NCBI GenBank assembly: GCA_021324015.1
Contig: JAJPJX010000174.1
Location: 1-64,000, forward strand
Reading direction: 5' to 3'
Length of the DNA: 64,000 nt
From: Solibacteraceae bacterium
GTDB lineage: Bacteria; Acidobacteriota; Terriglobia; Bryobacterales; Bryobacteraceae
Numbering within the stretch: the stretch's first letter is position 1; the number at the start of each line of letters is the position of its first letter. This document shows, piece after piece, positions 25,740 through 34,428 of this stretch. A program made the translations under genes and the position numbers. The notes beneath the pieces were generated by a model that saw nothing but the letters and a program-made list of their open reading frames with translations, was not told where the DNA came from and did no database searches.

Positions 25740-26901
25740 CGGTTGCCGCGAGGTGCTTGGCCAGGAAGGGAAGGCCTTTTATGCCCCAGAAGCTGTGCGG
25801 GCCGTCGAAGGTCTCCTGCTGGACAACATCGGCGGCGCCAAAGACCTCGTAGACCTTCTTCACGCGCGCGAAGCTGGCCAGGCTGGCCTGGATGGGAAAG
25901 ATCTCATCTTTCTCGCCGGACTCTACAAACAGCGGGCGCGGAGCGATCAGGCCGGCCACGTCGTACATCTCCGCCCAGTTCAGGATGCCCGGAACGTAAT
26001 TGTCGATACAGTGGGACAGGCTCAGGATGCTGTCGCGGAAGGTATTCAGGTAGCCGCTGACCATGGCCACGCGGATGCGCGGTTCGAGCGCCGCGGAAAA
26101 GGTGGTGCAGGTGCCGCCTCCGGAAATGCCCATGCAGCCGACGCGCCGGGGGTCCAGTTCCTTGCGGGTTTCGATCCAGTCGATAGTGCGCATCACATCG
26201 TAGACCCGCCAGCCGATCATGGTCTGGCCCAGCAGCAGGGCGGCGCCGGCGGAGGGCTGGCAGGCGGAGGCGCCCAGGCCATGCTTACGCGTGCGCGGAT
26301 CGCGGCGGCAGCCGAAGGCCATGGGCTCTATGGCGACCGCTGCCAGGCCGTGCTCCACCGCCTGGATGGCGAAGTCGTGCTGGTAGCCCGCCTTGTCGGC
26401 GCGGTCGCGGCCTTTGTCGTCGATACCCACGATGTCGTCCACGCCGCGGCCGTGGCCGGGCACGCACACCATCGTAGGGTGGGGCGCCAGGGTCCGGGGC
26501 GTCAGCAGATAGCCCAGCACGTACAGCCCCGGCTTGCTCTGGAAGACGAACTTCTCGCGGCGGTAGGCCGGAAACTCGCGTACTTCCAGGGTTTCGGACT
26601 TCAGTTCCACGCGTGTGGACGGGAAGCCGCCTACCAGTTCGGCGATCTTAGCGCGCAGGCGCTTCTGCCAGGCTTCGGCCTGGTGGCGGTCGCGGGCGTT
26701 GAAGGTAAGGCGCAGGGGCGCCGATTCGTAGAGTCTCCGGGTATAAAGGACCGGGTCGAAAGCGGCGGTATCCACTCGGTTCTCGAATCCCTCCAGGGCG
26801 CCGGTATAGGCGGCGGGCGCCTGCGCGCCGGGGGCGGCGGCTTGAGGCAGAAGGGCCGCCCCACCCGCGGCCGCCAGTTTGCCAAGTTGTCTGCGTGTCA
26901 T
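25732..26901 (-). CDS. Tat-exported alpha/beta hydrolase (acetyl-xylan-esterase-like)
   Basis: 389 residues. Twin-arginine leader MTRRQLGKLAAAGGAALLPQ. The alpha/beta-hydrolase core shows the nucleophile elbow GCMGISGGGTCT (Ser at about residue 245) and a late catalytic His in DGPHSFWG; a preceding acid is likely in the LFVESGEKDEIFP segment. N-terminal HPTMVCVPGHGRGVDDIVGI is the oxyanion strand. This is the abhydrolase-7/acetyl-xylan-esterase-like group. Its ATG overlaps the cpaF stop (TGATG), so it is co-translated with cpaF, an odd pairing. It converges on the TonB receptor with an 8-base overlap. Confidence 0.82.
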   Translation of the reverse strand: MTRRQLGKLAAAGGAALLPQAAAPGAQAPAAYTGALEGFENRVDTAAFDPVLYTRRLYESAPLRLTFNARDRHQAEAWQKRLRAKIAELVGGFPSTRVELKSETLEVREFPAYRREKFVFQSKPGLYVLGYLLTPRTLAPHPTMVCVPGHGRGVDDIVGIDDKGRDRADKAGYQHDFAIQAVEHGLAAVAIEPMAFGCRRDPRTRKHGLGASACQPSAGAALLLGQTMIGWRVYDVMRTIDWIETRKELDPRRVGCMGISGGGTCTTFSAALEPRIRVAMVSGYLNTFRDSILSLSHCIDNYVPGILNWAEMYDVAGLIAPRPLFVESGEKDEIFPIQASLASFARVKKVYEVFGAADVVQQETFDGPHSFWGIKGLPFLAKHLAATAT

Positions 26902-28244
26902 CAGAGATTCACGTCCAGGGTTTCCTGGAAAATGGAGGGAGGCAGTTGGATGCCGCTGACGCGCAGGCGCTCCAGGATGCGGGGCGTGACGCCGGTGCCG
27001 CGGAAGCGGCCCTGCACCTTGCCCGCGTCCGTGACGCCCAGGCGTTCGAAGGTAAAGATGTCCTGCATCTCGATATGGTCTCCGTCCACGCCCATCACTT
27101 CGGCGATGCTCAGGATCTTGCGGGTGCCGTCCTGCAGGCGCGACAACTGCACCACCAACCGGATGGCGGAGGCCAACTGCTGGAGGATGACCCGGCTGGG
27201 GATCTCCAGGTCGGCCATCATGACCATTGTTTCCAGTCGCGAGAAGGCGTCCCGCGGACTGTTGGCGTGCACCGTGCTCATGGAGCCTTCCACACCGGTG
27301 TTCATGGCCTGCAGCATGTCCAGGGCTTCGGCGCCGCGGCACTCACCCACGATGATGCGGTCGGGGCGCATGCGCAGAGCGGTGCGCAGAAGCTGCCGCT
27401 GGTTGATGCCGCCCTCCTTGTTCAGGTTGGGCGGACGGGTTTCGAACTTGACCACGTGCCGCTGCTGCAACTGCAACTCGGCCGTGTCTTCGATGGTCAC
27501 GATGCGCTCTTCCTCGGGGATGAAGCGGGAGAGCGCGTTCAACATCGTGGTCTTGCCCGAGCCGGTTCCGCCCGAAATAAGGATGGTGCACTTGGCTTGC
27601 ACGCAGGCGGCCAGGAACCTGAGCATGCCGGGCATGATGGTCTTGAATTGGACCATCTCCTCCTGCGTGATCACGTGGCGTCCGAAGCGGCGTATGCTCA
27701 GGCAGGGCCCGTCCAGCGCCAGTGGCGGGATGATGGCGTTCACGCGCGAACCGTCGGCCAGGCGCGCGTCCACGATGGGCTGGGCTTCGTCGATGCGCCG
27801 GCCCACCTGCGAGACGATCTTCTCGATGATGTGCAACAGGTGCGCGTCGTCCTTGAACCGGGCCTGCGTCTCGGCCAGTTTGCCGTTCCGCTCGATGTAG
27901 ATCTTGTTGTAGCGGTTGACCAGGATATCGGAGATGGAAGGTTCTTTGAGGAGCGGCTCGAGCGGGCCCAGGCCGAGGACTTCGTCCAAAACTTCTTCGA
28001 CGATCCGGGTCTGCTCGGCGGCGGTCATGGGGACGCGCTCATCCTCCAGCAGCCGTTCCACCACGCGCCCGATCTCCGCCCGGATGCGGTCTTTGGGGAT
28101 GGAGGAAACCCGGTCGAGGTTTAGGACCTCGATCAGCTTCTTGTGAATCTGGGACTTGAGCTCAAAGTAACGGTCGGCACTGCGCTGCGCCAAAGGCGCG
28201 GTATGGTTGCCACGAAACGGCTGGGGTCTGAAGTTCGATCCCAC
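26901..28244 (-). CDS. cpaF: CpaF/TadA-type secretion ATPase
   Basis: 447 residues, hexameric ATPase of the type II/IV secretion superfamily that drives Tad pilus assembly or related export. Walker A is SGGTGSGKTTML (about 223-234), the Asp-box/Walker B region is RPDRIIVGECRGAEALDMLQ, and the His box is STVHANSPRDAFSRLE. The N-terminal domain (ERLLEDERVPMTAAEQTRIV) is CpaF-like rather than GspE-like, and there is no zinc tetra-cysteine motif. GTG 28244 was chosen from AGGAG seven bases upstream. No other tad/cpa gene is adjacent. Confidence 0.9.
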   Translation of the reverse strand: MGSNFRPQPFRGNHTAPLAQRSADRYFELKSQIHKKLIEVLNLDRVSSIPKDRIRAEIGRVVERLLEDERVPMTAAEQTRIVEEVLDEVLGLGPLEPLLKEPSISDILVNRYNKIYIERNGKLAETQARFKDDAHLLHIIEKIVSQVGRRIDEAQPIVDARLADGSRVNAIIPPLALDGPCLSIRRFGRHVITQEEMVQFKTIMPGMLRFLAACVQAKCTILISGGTGSGKTTMLNALSRFIPEEERIVTIEDTAELQLQQRHVVKFETRPPNLNKEGGINQRQLLRTALRMRPDRIIVGECRGAEALDMLQAMNTGVEGSMSTVHANSPRDAFSRLETMVMMADLEIPSRVILQQLASAIRLVVQLSRLQDGTRKILSIAEVMGVDGDHIEMQDIFTFERLGVTDAGKVQGRFRGTGVTPRILERLRVSGIQLPPSIFQETLDVNL

Positions 28245-28313
28245 AAAGGTTCTCCTGTCACCGGTTGCCCTGGGGAGTAGGATTGCGATAACAATTATAT
28301 CCCGGAGGGGTTC

Positions 28314-28841
28314 ATGAGAAAGCTGATTTTCCTGACGGCCTGCCTGGCAGCCGCGTTTCCGCTTTTCGCCCAAAGCCTGAAAGACACCTTTGCCAAGCAC
28401 TGGCAAACCAGCCAGGACTTCACCGTGGCCGTAGCCGAGGCAATGCCTGCCGGGGACTATAATTTCAAACCCAATCCGGAGGAGATGTGTTTCGGCAAAC
28501 TGATGGCGCACATCGCCATGGCCAACAACGCCAACTTTGCCATGGTCAGCGGGCTGAAAGCCCCGGCCGTGCCCGATGCCATCTCGGCGGCGTACAAGGC
28601 GAACGCCAACTTTGACAAGGCCGCCACCATCCAGTTCCTCAAGGAATCCTTCGACTTTTGCACCCGGGCGCTGAATGAGGTCACCGAGGAGAAGATGCAC
28701 GCCATGACCGGTCCGGCAGGGCGGCAGTTGACCGGCTTCGAGCGCCTGTGGTCCTACTTCACGCATACGGCGCACCACCGCGGGCAGGCCGAAGTGTATA
28801 TGCGGGTGAAGGATATCAAGCCGCCGGCGTACAAGTTCTAG
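28314..28841 (+). CDS. exported DinB family protein
   Basis: 175 residues with a signal peptide (MRKLIFLTACLAAAFPLFAQ). The mature part is a DinB/YfiT-like four-helix bundle: WQTSQDFTVAVAEAMPAGDY at the start, KLMAHIAMANN with the first metal-ligand histidine, and TAHHRGQAEVYMRVKDIKPP with the other two. A strong CGGAGGGG precedes the ATG. Exported DinB proteins are numerous in acidobacteria; function unknown, probably metal-dependent. The 69-base divergent spacer to cpaF contains an AT-rich stretch that may carry a promoter. Confidence 0.88.
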   Translation: MRKLIFLTACLAAAFPLFAQSLKDTFAKHWQTSQDFTVAVAEAMPAGDYNFKPNPEEMCFGKLMAHIAMANNANFAMVSGLKAPAVPDAISAAYKANANFDKAATIQFLKESFDFCTRALNEVTEEKMHAMTGPAGRQLTGFERLWSYFTHTAHHRGQAEVYMRVKDIKPPAYKF

Positions 28842-29611
28842 GGCCGGCGTGCCCGAAGATAGGCCGCCAAGTCGTCGATCTCGGATGGGGTGTACGGCGC
28901 GAGGTAGGCGTCGTGGCGCCAGGCGGCGTCGTCGCTCACAGACAGAACCTCTGCCTGCGAGACTGTCCGCAGCACCGGCGGCGGAGTGGTCAAGTCGTAG
29001 AATTTGACCAGGCTGCCCTGCTTGGAGACCCGCAATCCGGGAAAGGTTTCGCCGCCCCGGAGCCGCACCGTCACCACGTGGCGCGCGCGAGGGGAGCGCA
29101 GCACTGCGGCGATCTCGCCCTCCGGCTTCCCGGCCAGGTTTCCCAAGTCAGGGCCGATGGCGATGCCGCGTCCTCCCGAGACATGGCAGACGCCGCAGCG
29201 GGTCTCCCGGGTGGCATCGAAAAACAGCCGGAAGCCGCGCTCGGCCTCGGCTGTGCCGCGAAACTCGGGCGCGGGCGCCGGACCGGCGGGCGCGCTGCCC
29301 GCCGTAGTTGGCGGCGGATCGTTCGAGACCGTCGCCAGGCTGGCAACGTAATCGATCACGGCGGCGATGTCCTGATCTGTGAGCCGGCCCTTCCAGCCGG
29401 GCATGGCCGAATTCGGGATGCCGTCGCGGATTACCCGCTCCAGGTAGCTGCGCGCGAAGGTCCTGCCCCGCAGGCGCGGACCGCGGCTGGCCGCTCCCGC
29501 TTTGCCGTGACAATAGCCCACCGAGCAGCTTTGCGCAAAAACCTGCTCGCCTCGGGCCGCGCTGCCCGTCTCGGCCGCGCTGTGCGCCAGCAGAAGCGCT
29601 ACCCAGATCAT
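28838..29611 (-). CDS. exported diheme c-type cytochrome with CX4CH first heme site
   Basis: 257 residues. A short hydrophobic leader (MIWVALLLAHSAA) precedes two cytochrome c domains. The first heme-binding site reads CSVGYCHG, with Cys29, Cys34 and His35, i.e. CX4CH rather than CXXCH; the second, near residue 138, is CGVCH. Both have downstream methionines (SAMPGW; SKQG region less clear). The start overlaps the PQQ dehydrogenase stop by 4 bases, so this is the third gene of the DJ-1/PQQ/cytochrome operon and the likely acceptor of the dehydrogenase. It ends 4 bases inside the convergent DinB gene. Confidence 0.85.
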   Translation of the reverse strand: MIWVALLLAHSAAETGSAARGEQVFAQSCSVGYCHGKAGAASRGPRLRGRTFARSYLERVIRDGIPNSAMPGWKGRLTDQDIAAVIDYVASLATVSNDPPPTTAGSAPAGPAPAPEFRGTAEAERGFRLFFDATRETRCGVCHVSGGRGIAIGPDLGNLAGKPEGEIAAVLRSPRARHVVTVRLRGGETFPGLRVSKQGSLVKFYDLTTPPPVLRTVSQAEVLSVSDDAAWRHDAYLAPYTPSEIDDLAAYLRARRP

Positions 29612-31248
29612 CGGCCTTCCTCCGGCAGCGTAAACGCGAAGATCGCCGATCCCGGCCGGAAATCCTCCGTTTCTGGCCAGAGCTGCGACAGCAATCCTGC
29701 CACCGCCGAACCCCAGCCCGAAGGCGTAGCCACGAACTGCCGCCCGCCGGCGGAATACGCCACCGGCGAGCCGCGGTGCCCGGAGCCGGTCTGGAAGCTC
29801 CACAGCTTCTCGCCGGTTTTGGCGTCCAGCGCAAAGAAATTGCCCTCCGGGTCTCCGCTGAACAGCAAGTCGCCGGCGGTGGCCAGCGCCGAGGCCAGCA
29901 GCGGATACTTCGATTCGTAGGACCAAAACTTCCGGCCAGTCACGGGGTCATACGCTGCCAGGTGCCCGCCGGCCTTGCCCTTGAGCGGCGGCCGGAGCTG
30001 GAAGACCCCTCCAAAGAAGTTCTGCCCTTCCTTGGGCTCTTCTTTTTGCGCGGTCACCTCCTGGCACCACTCGATGCCCGTGGAATAGAACCAGCCCGTG
30101 CGGGGCGAAAAGGCCGCGTGGTTCCAGCTCCGCCCCCCGCCGATGCTGGGGCAGAGCAGCCTCGTCTGGCCCGGCACGGGCTCGCTGCGGCCCACCAGCT
30201 CTCCCTTCTGGTCGACGCCCTGGATCCAAGTGATGTTCTCGGCCACCGGCCACGCGGAGACGAATTCCCCGTTGGTGCGATCCACGACGAAGGCGTACCC
30301 GCCCTTATTGACGTTGACCAGGAGCTTGCGCATGCGGCCGTTCACCGGCAGATCCACCAGCACGCACTCGTAGGCCGCGTCGAAGTCCCACACGTCGTGC
30401 GGGACCTCCTGGTAATACCACTTCAGCTTGCCGGTAGCGGCGTCCAGAGCCACGATGCTGTCGGTGTAAAGATTTCTGCCGCGCCGCGCGTCGCCGTAGA
30501 AATCGGCCGCAGCGTTGCCCACGCCCCAGTAGACCAGGTTCAGCTCCGGATCGTAGGAGCCGGTCATCCAGGTGGAGCCGCCCCCGCTTTTCCAGCTATC
30601 GCCGGCCCAGGTTTCGTGCCCCGGCTCGCCCGGTCCGGGGATGGTCCAGAAGCGCCAGGCCTTGCGGCCGGTTTTGACGTCGAAGGCGGTGAGGTAGCCG
30701 CGGTGCGCCGAATCGCCGCCGGTCACGCCCACGATCACCTTGCCGCCGGCCACCAGCGGGGCGGCCGTGATATTGCAGCCGCACTGCTGCATATCCTCCA
30801 CGTTGACGAGCCAGAGCTCGCGCCCGGTTTTCTGATCGAGCGCCACGACGTGGTTGTCGATTGTGCCCATGAAGACGCGTCCGTCCGCCACGGCCACGCC
30901 CCGGTTCCACGGCCCGTAGATCAGCCCGAACTCGCGCGGCACGGGGTAGAAGTAGTGCCAGAGTTCCCGGCCGGTGGCCGCGTCGATGGCGAACACGCGA
31001 TTCTTCGCCGTGGAGACATACATGACCCCATCCACGACGATCGGCGTGGATTGCAGGCCGCCGAGGACATCACCCGTCTGGAAGACCCACGCGGGCGCCA
31101 GGCGCCGGATGTTGGAACGGTTCACCTGGCTGAGCGCGCTGTAACGCCACGCGCTCGGCCCCCCGCCGTATGCTGGCCAGTTCTCGTGTGCCGCATCCTG
31201 CGCGCCGCAGGCCAGCGCGCAGGCCAGCACCCCCAGAACCGGCCTCAT
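29608..31248 (-). CDS. PQQ-dependent alcohol-dehydrogenase-type quinoprotein
   Basis: 546 residues with a signal peptide (MRPVLGVLACALACGAQDA). Eight-bladed quinoprotein propeller with repeated tryptophan-docking blades: DAATGRELWHYFYPVPREFG, DQKTGRELWLVNV, DVKTGRKAWRFWTIPGPGEP and DAKTGEKLWSFQTGSGHRGS. The probable catalytic aspartate is in HDVWDFDAAYE. Instead of the adjacent Cys-Cys disulfide of classical methanol dehydrogenase it has QQCGCNITAAPL, cysteines separated by a glycine. Substrate unknown. Its ATG overlaps the DJ-1 gene stop (ATGA), and its stop overlaps the cytochrome start. Confidence 0.88.
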   Translation of the reverse strand: MRPVLGVLACALACGAQDAAHENWPAYGGGPSAWRYSALSQVNRSNIRRLAPAWVFQTGDVLGGLQSTPIVVDGVMYVSTAKNRVFAIDAATGRELWHYFYPVPREFGLIYGPWNRGVAVADGRVFMGTIDNHVVALDQKTGRELWLVNVEDMQQCGCNITAAPLVAGGKVIVGVTGGDSAHRGYLTAFDVKTGRKAWRFWTIPGPGEPGHETWAGDSWKSGGGSTWMTGSYDPELNLVYWGVGNAAADFYGDARRGRNLYTDSIVALDAATGKLKWYYQEVPHDVWDFDAAYECVLVDLPVNGRMRKLLVNVNKGGYAFVVDRTNGEFVSAWPVAENITWIQGVDQKGELVGRSEPVPGQTRLLCPSIGGGRSWNHAAFSPRTGWFYSTGIEWCQEVTAQKEEPKEGQNFFGGVFQLRPPLKGKAGGHLAAYDPVTGRKFWSYESKYPLLASALATAGDLLFSGDPEGNFFALDAKTGEKLWSFQTGSGHRGSPVAYSAGGRQFVATPSGWGSAVAGLLSQLWPETEDFRPGSAIFAFTLPEEGR

Positions 31249-31784
31249 CGGGCCAGGGCCGGAACCGCCGTAAGCACCCGGATGGAGGCCTGGCAGAACG
31301 CCGGCAGGTCGTCCGGCTTGCGCGAAGTGACCAGATTGCCATCCACTACGACTTCGGCGTCTTCCCAATGAGCGCCCGCATGGATCACGTCGTCTTTGAT
31401 GGCGAAGAAAGAAGTGGCCCTGCGGCCTTTCAGGACTCCCGCCGAGCAGAGCACCCACGGCGCGTGACAGATGGCCGCCACCAGCTTGCCTTGGGCATCC
31501 AGATCCTTGACGAGCTTCAGGGCTTTGTCGTGCCGGCGGATGTGGTCCGGAGCGTAGCCGCCGGGGACCAACACGCCGTCGAAGTCCCGGGCGTGGGCCG
31601 CCTCGTAGGAGAGGTCCGCCTTGATGGGATAGCCCAGCTTGCTGGTATAGGTTTCGCCCGCCTTGGCGCCTACCGTCACCACCTCGGCGCCGGCTTCCTT
31701 GAAGCGGTAATACGGATACCAGGCTTCCATCTCCTGGTACAGGTTGTCCACCAGGATGGCGATTCGTTTTCCCTTGAGTTCCAT
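31245..31784 (-). CDS. DJ-1/PfpI family protein
   Basis: 179 residues of the PfpI/YhbO-like class I glutamine amidotransferase fold. The nucleophile elbow is AAICHAPWVL (Cys about residue 106) with the adjacent His, and VLVPGGYAPDHIR is the upstream strand; YQEMEAWYPYYRF carries the conserved Glu (about residue 18). Members act as stress proteins with deglycase, glyoxalase or peptidase activity attributed to them; the real substrate is unknown. It is the first gene of the operon with the PQQ dehydrogenase, perhaps protecting against aldehydes produced there. Confidence 0.9.
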   Translation of the reverse strand: MELKGKRIAILVDNLYQEMEAWYPYYRFKEAGAEVVTVGAKAGETYTSKLGYPIKADLSYEAAHARDFDGVLVPGGYAPDHIRRHDKALKLVKDLDAQGKLVAAICHAPWVLCSAGVLKGRRATSFFAIKDDVIHAGAHWEDAEVVVDGNLVTSRKPDDLPAFCQASIRVLTAVPALAR

Positions 31785-31792
31785 AGCGATCT

Positions 31793-32671
31793 TTATCTTA
31801 ATCGGTTCCCGTAGCGGTTGGAGGCCGCCAGCTTTTCGAAATAGGCGAACACCAGGCGCATGACCTCCGGCACGGGCGTGCGGCGGTCGTCGATGAAGGC
31901 GGACATGACGCTGAGCGCGAACGGGCGGCCCGGCAGGTAGACGACGCCCGTCTGGCAGCGGGCCCCGGGCAGTTCGCCGGTCTTAGAGGCTGCCTCAACA
32001 TCCAGCGGCAGGCCGGCCTGAAAATCTCCCTGTACCGTTTTCATGATCTCGAGGATTTCCCGGCTGGCGCGCTCGTCTACCGCCTTGCCGCGATAGATCT
32101 GCTCCACCAGGCGCGCCATTTCGACCGGCGTGGAAACGTTCTCGTCGCCTCGCTGCGCGGCGGCCGAATCCATCATCTTGCGGCGCAGGCGCGTTTGCGG
32201 AAACCCCATACGGTCCAGCATCTGGTTTACGCCGTCCATGCCCACCATGTCGATGCACTTGTTGGTGGCCGTGTTATCGCTGTGCTCGATCATGGCGGCA
32301 ATCAACTCCCGGACGGTAAGGGTTACCGGGCCGTTCTTGAGCTGAAACTGCAGCCGCCCGCTGCCGCCTACCGCCTCCCGGGGGTTGAGCGTGATCCGGT
32401 CGGTGAAGTGGAAGCGCCCGGCGCGTTCCTCCTGGAACATGCGCACCAGGATGGGGATTTTGATCATGCTGGCGGTGGGAAACGCCGTGTCGCCGTGCCA
32501 GGCGAAGGCGCGTCCCGACGTCAGGTCGATGGCCGCCATACCCAGCGCGCCGTCAAAGCCGCGGTCGAACTGACGGATCTCCTCCAGGACTTTGGCTTCC
32601 AGCAGTTCGGAAGCCGTGGGTTGCGCCGTTAGCGGAAGCGCCGCCAGGACTCCTAAGACCACCCGCCACAT
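31793..32671 (-). CDS. exported class A beta-lactamase-like serine hydrolase lacking Glu166
   Basis: 292 residues with a signal peptide (MWRVVLGVLAALPLTAQ). Class A landmarks: Ser68-x2-Lys71 in TASMIKI, SDN in EHSDNTATN and KTG in ASKTGELPG. The omega loop reads TRLRRKMMDSAAAQRGDE, so the positions of Glu166 and Asn170 (TRLxRxExxxN in TEM) are Met and Ala. Without the deacylating glutamate, real beta-lactamase turnover is doubtful; a DD-peptidase-like or esterase role is as likely. The start may be an upstream ATG at 32683. Divergent from another serine hydrolase with 27 bases between. Confidence 0.82.
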   Translation of the reverse strand: MWRVVLGVLAALPLTAQPTASELLEAKVLEEIRQFDRGFDGALGMAAIDLTSGRAFAWHGDTAFPTASMIKIPILVRMFQEERAGRFHFTDRITLNPREAVGGSGRLQFQLKNGPVTLTVRELIAAMIEHSDNTATNKCIDMVGMDGVNQMLDRMGFPQTRLRRKMMDSAAAQRGDENVSTPVEMARLVEQIYRGKAVDERASREILEIMKTVQGDFQAGLPLDVEAASKTGELPGARCQTGVVYLPGRPFALSVMSAFIDDRRTPVPEVMRLVFAYFEKLAASNRYGNRLR

Positions 32672-32698
32672 GTGCCGCACCATAGTATCATTGCACCC

Positions 32699-33745
32699 AT
32701 GCGGCGGCGCGAATTCCTGCTGGGCGGGCTGGCTGCGGCCCTTCAGCGGCAAGAACTGGACGAAGCGGTTTCCCTGATCTCGCGGCAGACGGCGAATGGC
32801 GGCGTTTCCGCGGCGGCGCTCACTGTGCGGCAGGGCAGCTTCGTCTTCTCTCGCAGCTTCGGCCAGGTCAAGAGCCCGGACACGGACTTTCTGCTGGCCT
32901 CCATCACCAAGCCTATGACCGTCACGGCGGTGATGGTGTTGAGCGACCGGCAGAAGCTTTCGCTCTCTGACCCGGTGCGCAAGTACATTCCGGAGTTCCA
33001 CGGCGGCGACCGGGACCTGATCACCATCCAACACCTGGTGACCCATACCTCCGGCCTGCCGGACATGTTGCCCGAGAACGAAGCGCTGCGCAAGCGCCAC
33101 GCGCCGCTTTCGGAATTTGTGGCCGCCACCTGCAAAACGCCGCTGCTCTTTAAGCCCGGAACGCAACTGCGATACCAGAGCATGGGGATCCTGCTGGCCG
33201 CCGAAATCGTGCAGCGCATTACGCGCACGCCGCTACGCGCCTTCCTGCGCCAGGAGGTCTTCGAGCCGCTGGGCATGCGCCGCACCTTCCTGGGCCTGGG
33301 TCCTCTCAAGATCCCGGAGACCGCGCAGTGCCAGGTCACCGGCAACGACGACTGGAACTGGAACAGCCCGTACTGGCGGGATCTGGGCGCACCCTGGGGC
33401 GGCGCGCACTCGACCGCGCCGGATGTCACGCGCTTTCTGGAATCCTTCCTGCACCCCGACGGCCGCGTTCTGAAGAAGGAAACGGCCGCCTCCATGATCG
33501 TGAATCATACCCAGCCGCTGAAAAACCCCTGGGGCCTGGGCTGGATGGTGAAGCCGGGGACCTTTGGCAAAGCCTGCTCGCCGCGCACCTTTGGACACTA
33601 CGGCGCGACGGGCACGGTGGCCTGGGCGGATCCGGCCACGAATCTCACCTGCGTGCTGCTGACCACCAAGCCGGCAGAGCAATCCCGCGACCACCTGCTT
33701 GGTCCGGTCTCCGACGTGGTCTCGGCATCGAGTGCGCCGGTCTGA
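32699..33745 (+). CDS. Tat-exported class C beta-lactamase-family serine hydrolase
   Basis: 348 residues beginning with a twin-arginine-like leader (MRRREFLLGGLAAAL; start chosen for this, upstream in-frame ATG at 32672). The fold is class C/DD-peptidase-like: Ser68-x2-Lys71 in LASITKPM, the Tyr motif RYQSMG (about 159-164, YxS rather than YxN), and HYGATG (about 300) in place of KTG. VTHTSGLPDM is the usual family segment. Such proteins include esterases, D-aminopeptidases and beta-lactamases; the target is not predictable. Confidence 0.85.
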   Translation: MRRREFLLGGLAAALQRQELDEAVSLISRQTANGGVSAAALTVRQGSFVFSRSFGQVKSPDTDFLLASITKPMTVTAVMVLSDRQKLSLSDPVRKYIPEFHGGDRDLITIQHLVTHTSGLPDMLPENEALRKRHAPLSEFVAATCKTPLLFKPGTQLRYQSMGILLAAEIVQRITRTPLRAFLRQEVFEPLGMRRTFLGLGPLKIPETAQCQVTGNDDWNWNSPYWRDLGAPWGGAHSTAPDVTRFLESFLHPDGRVLKKETAASMIVNHTQPLKNPWGLGWMVKPGTFGKACSPRTFGHYGATGTVAWADPATNLTCVLLTTKPAEQSRDHLLGPVSDVVSASSAPV

Positions 33746-33752
33746 GCAGCCC

Positions 33753-34406
33753 TCAGTCCCGCCGCCAGCCGCGCAGGAGTTCCGCGACTTGGGCGTGCCC
33801 GCCCGCTTCGGCGAGATCCAGGGCAGTCTTCTGATCTTTGGTCTTCCTCTCCGGATCAGCGCCTGCCTCGATCAGCACGCGGGCGATATCCGCGCGCCCC
33901 GACATCGCCGCGGAGTGCAGCGGAGTGGCCCCCAGGAACTCCACCGGATCTGCCTCCGCTCCCCGCGCGATCAGCATCCGCACGGCTTCCAGGTCGCCCG
34001 CCGCGACCGCCGAATGGAGCGGCGCCACGCGCAGCGCGTTCCGGGAGGGAGTGCGGGGATTGGCCCCGGCATCCAGCAGCAGCCGCGCCGCTTCCCGGTG
34101 GCCGAAGAAGATCGCCAGGCCCAGCGGCGTGAAGCCGTCCGCGGAGTAGCTGTTGGCCGCGTGCGGGTCGGCCGCCAGGGCCTCCCGGATGCGCTCCAGG
34201 CCTCCGGTGGCGCAGGCTTCGTATAGATCCAGCACGCGGCCGCCGCTGACCAGGGGCACGAGCTCGGGATGCCGCACGTACACGGCCCACAGCACTCCCG
34301 TGGCGCCTTCGGGGTTTCGCGCCTCCGCCAGGCCGGGATCCGCCGCCAGCAAAGCCGCCACGCGTTCGGGATCCCCCTGCCGGATCGCGGCAAAAAACTC
34401 CTCCAT
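33753..34406 (-). CDS. ankyrin repeat protein
   Basis: 217 residues, no signal peptide, made almost entirely of ankyrin repeats. Consensus pieces are visible in order: DGFTPLGLAIFFGHREAARL (about 92-111), VAPLHSAVAAGDLEAVRMLI, GATPLHSAAMSGRADIARVL and KTALDLAEAGGHAQVAELL. Probably a cytosolic protein-binding scaffold with no enzyme domain. It follows the 983-residue propeller/HEAT/cytochrome lipoprotein gene by 22 bases on the same strand and may be co-transcribed with it. Confidence 0.9.
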   Translation of the reverse strand: MEEFFAAIRQGDPERVAALLAADPGLAEARNPEGATGVLWAVYVRHPELVPLVSGGRVLDLYEACATGGLERIREALAADPHAANSYSADGFTPLGLAIFFGHREAARLLLDAGANPRTPSRNALRVAPLHSAVAAGDLEAVRMLIARGAEADPVEFLGATPLHSAAMSGRADIARVLIEAGADPERKTKDQKTALDLAEAGGHAQVAELLRGWRRD

Positions 34407-34428
34407 GCGTCCTTCTCCGAGCCGGCGC

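Noticed and set aside
31793-33745. Antibiotic-resistance locus of two beta-lactamases
   Set aside because: The class A protein lacks Glu166, the class C-like protein has HYG and YxS in place of the usual motifs, and there is no mobile element nearby.
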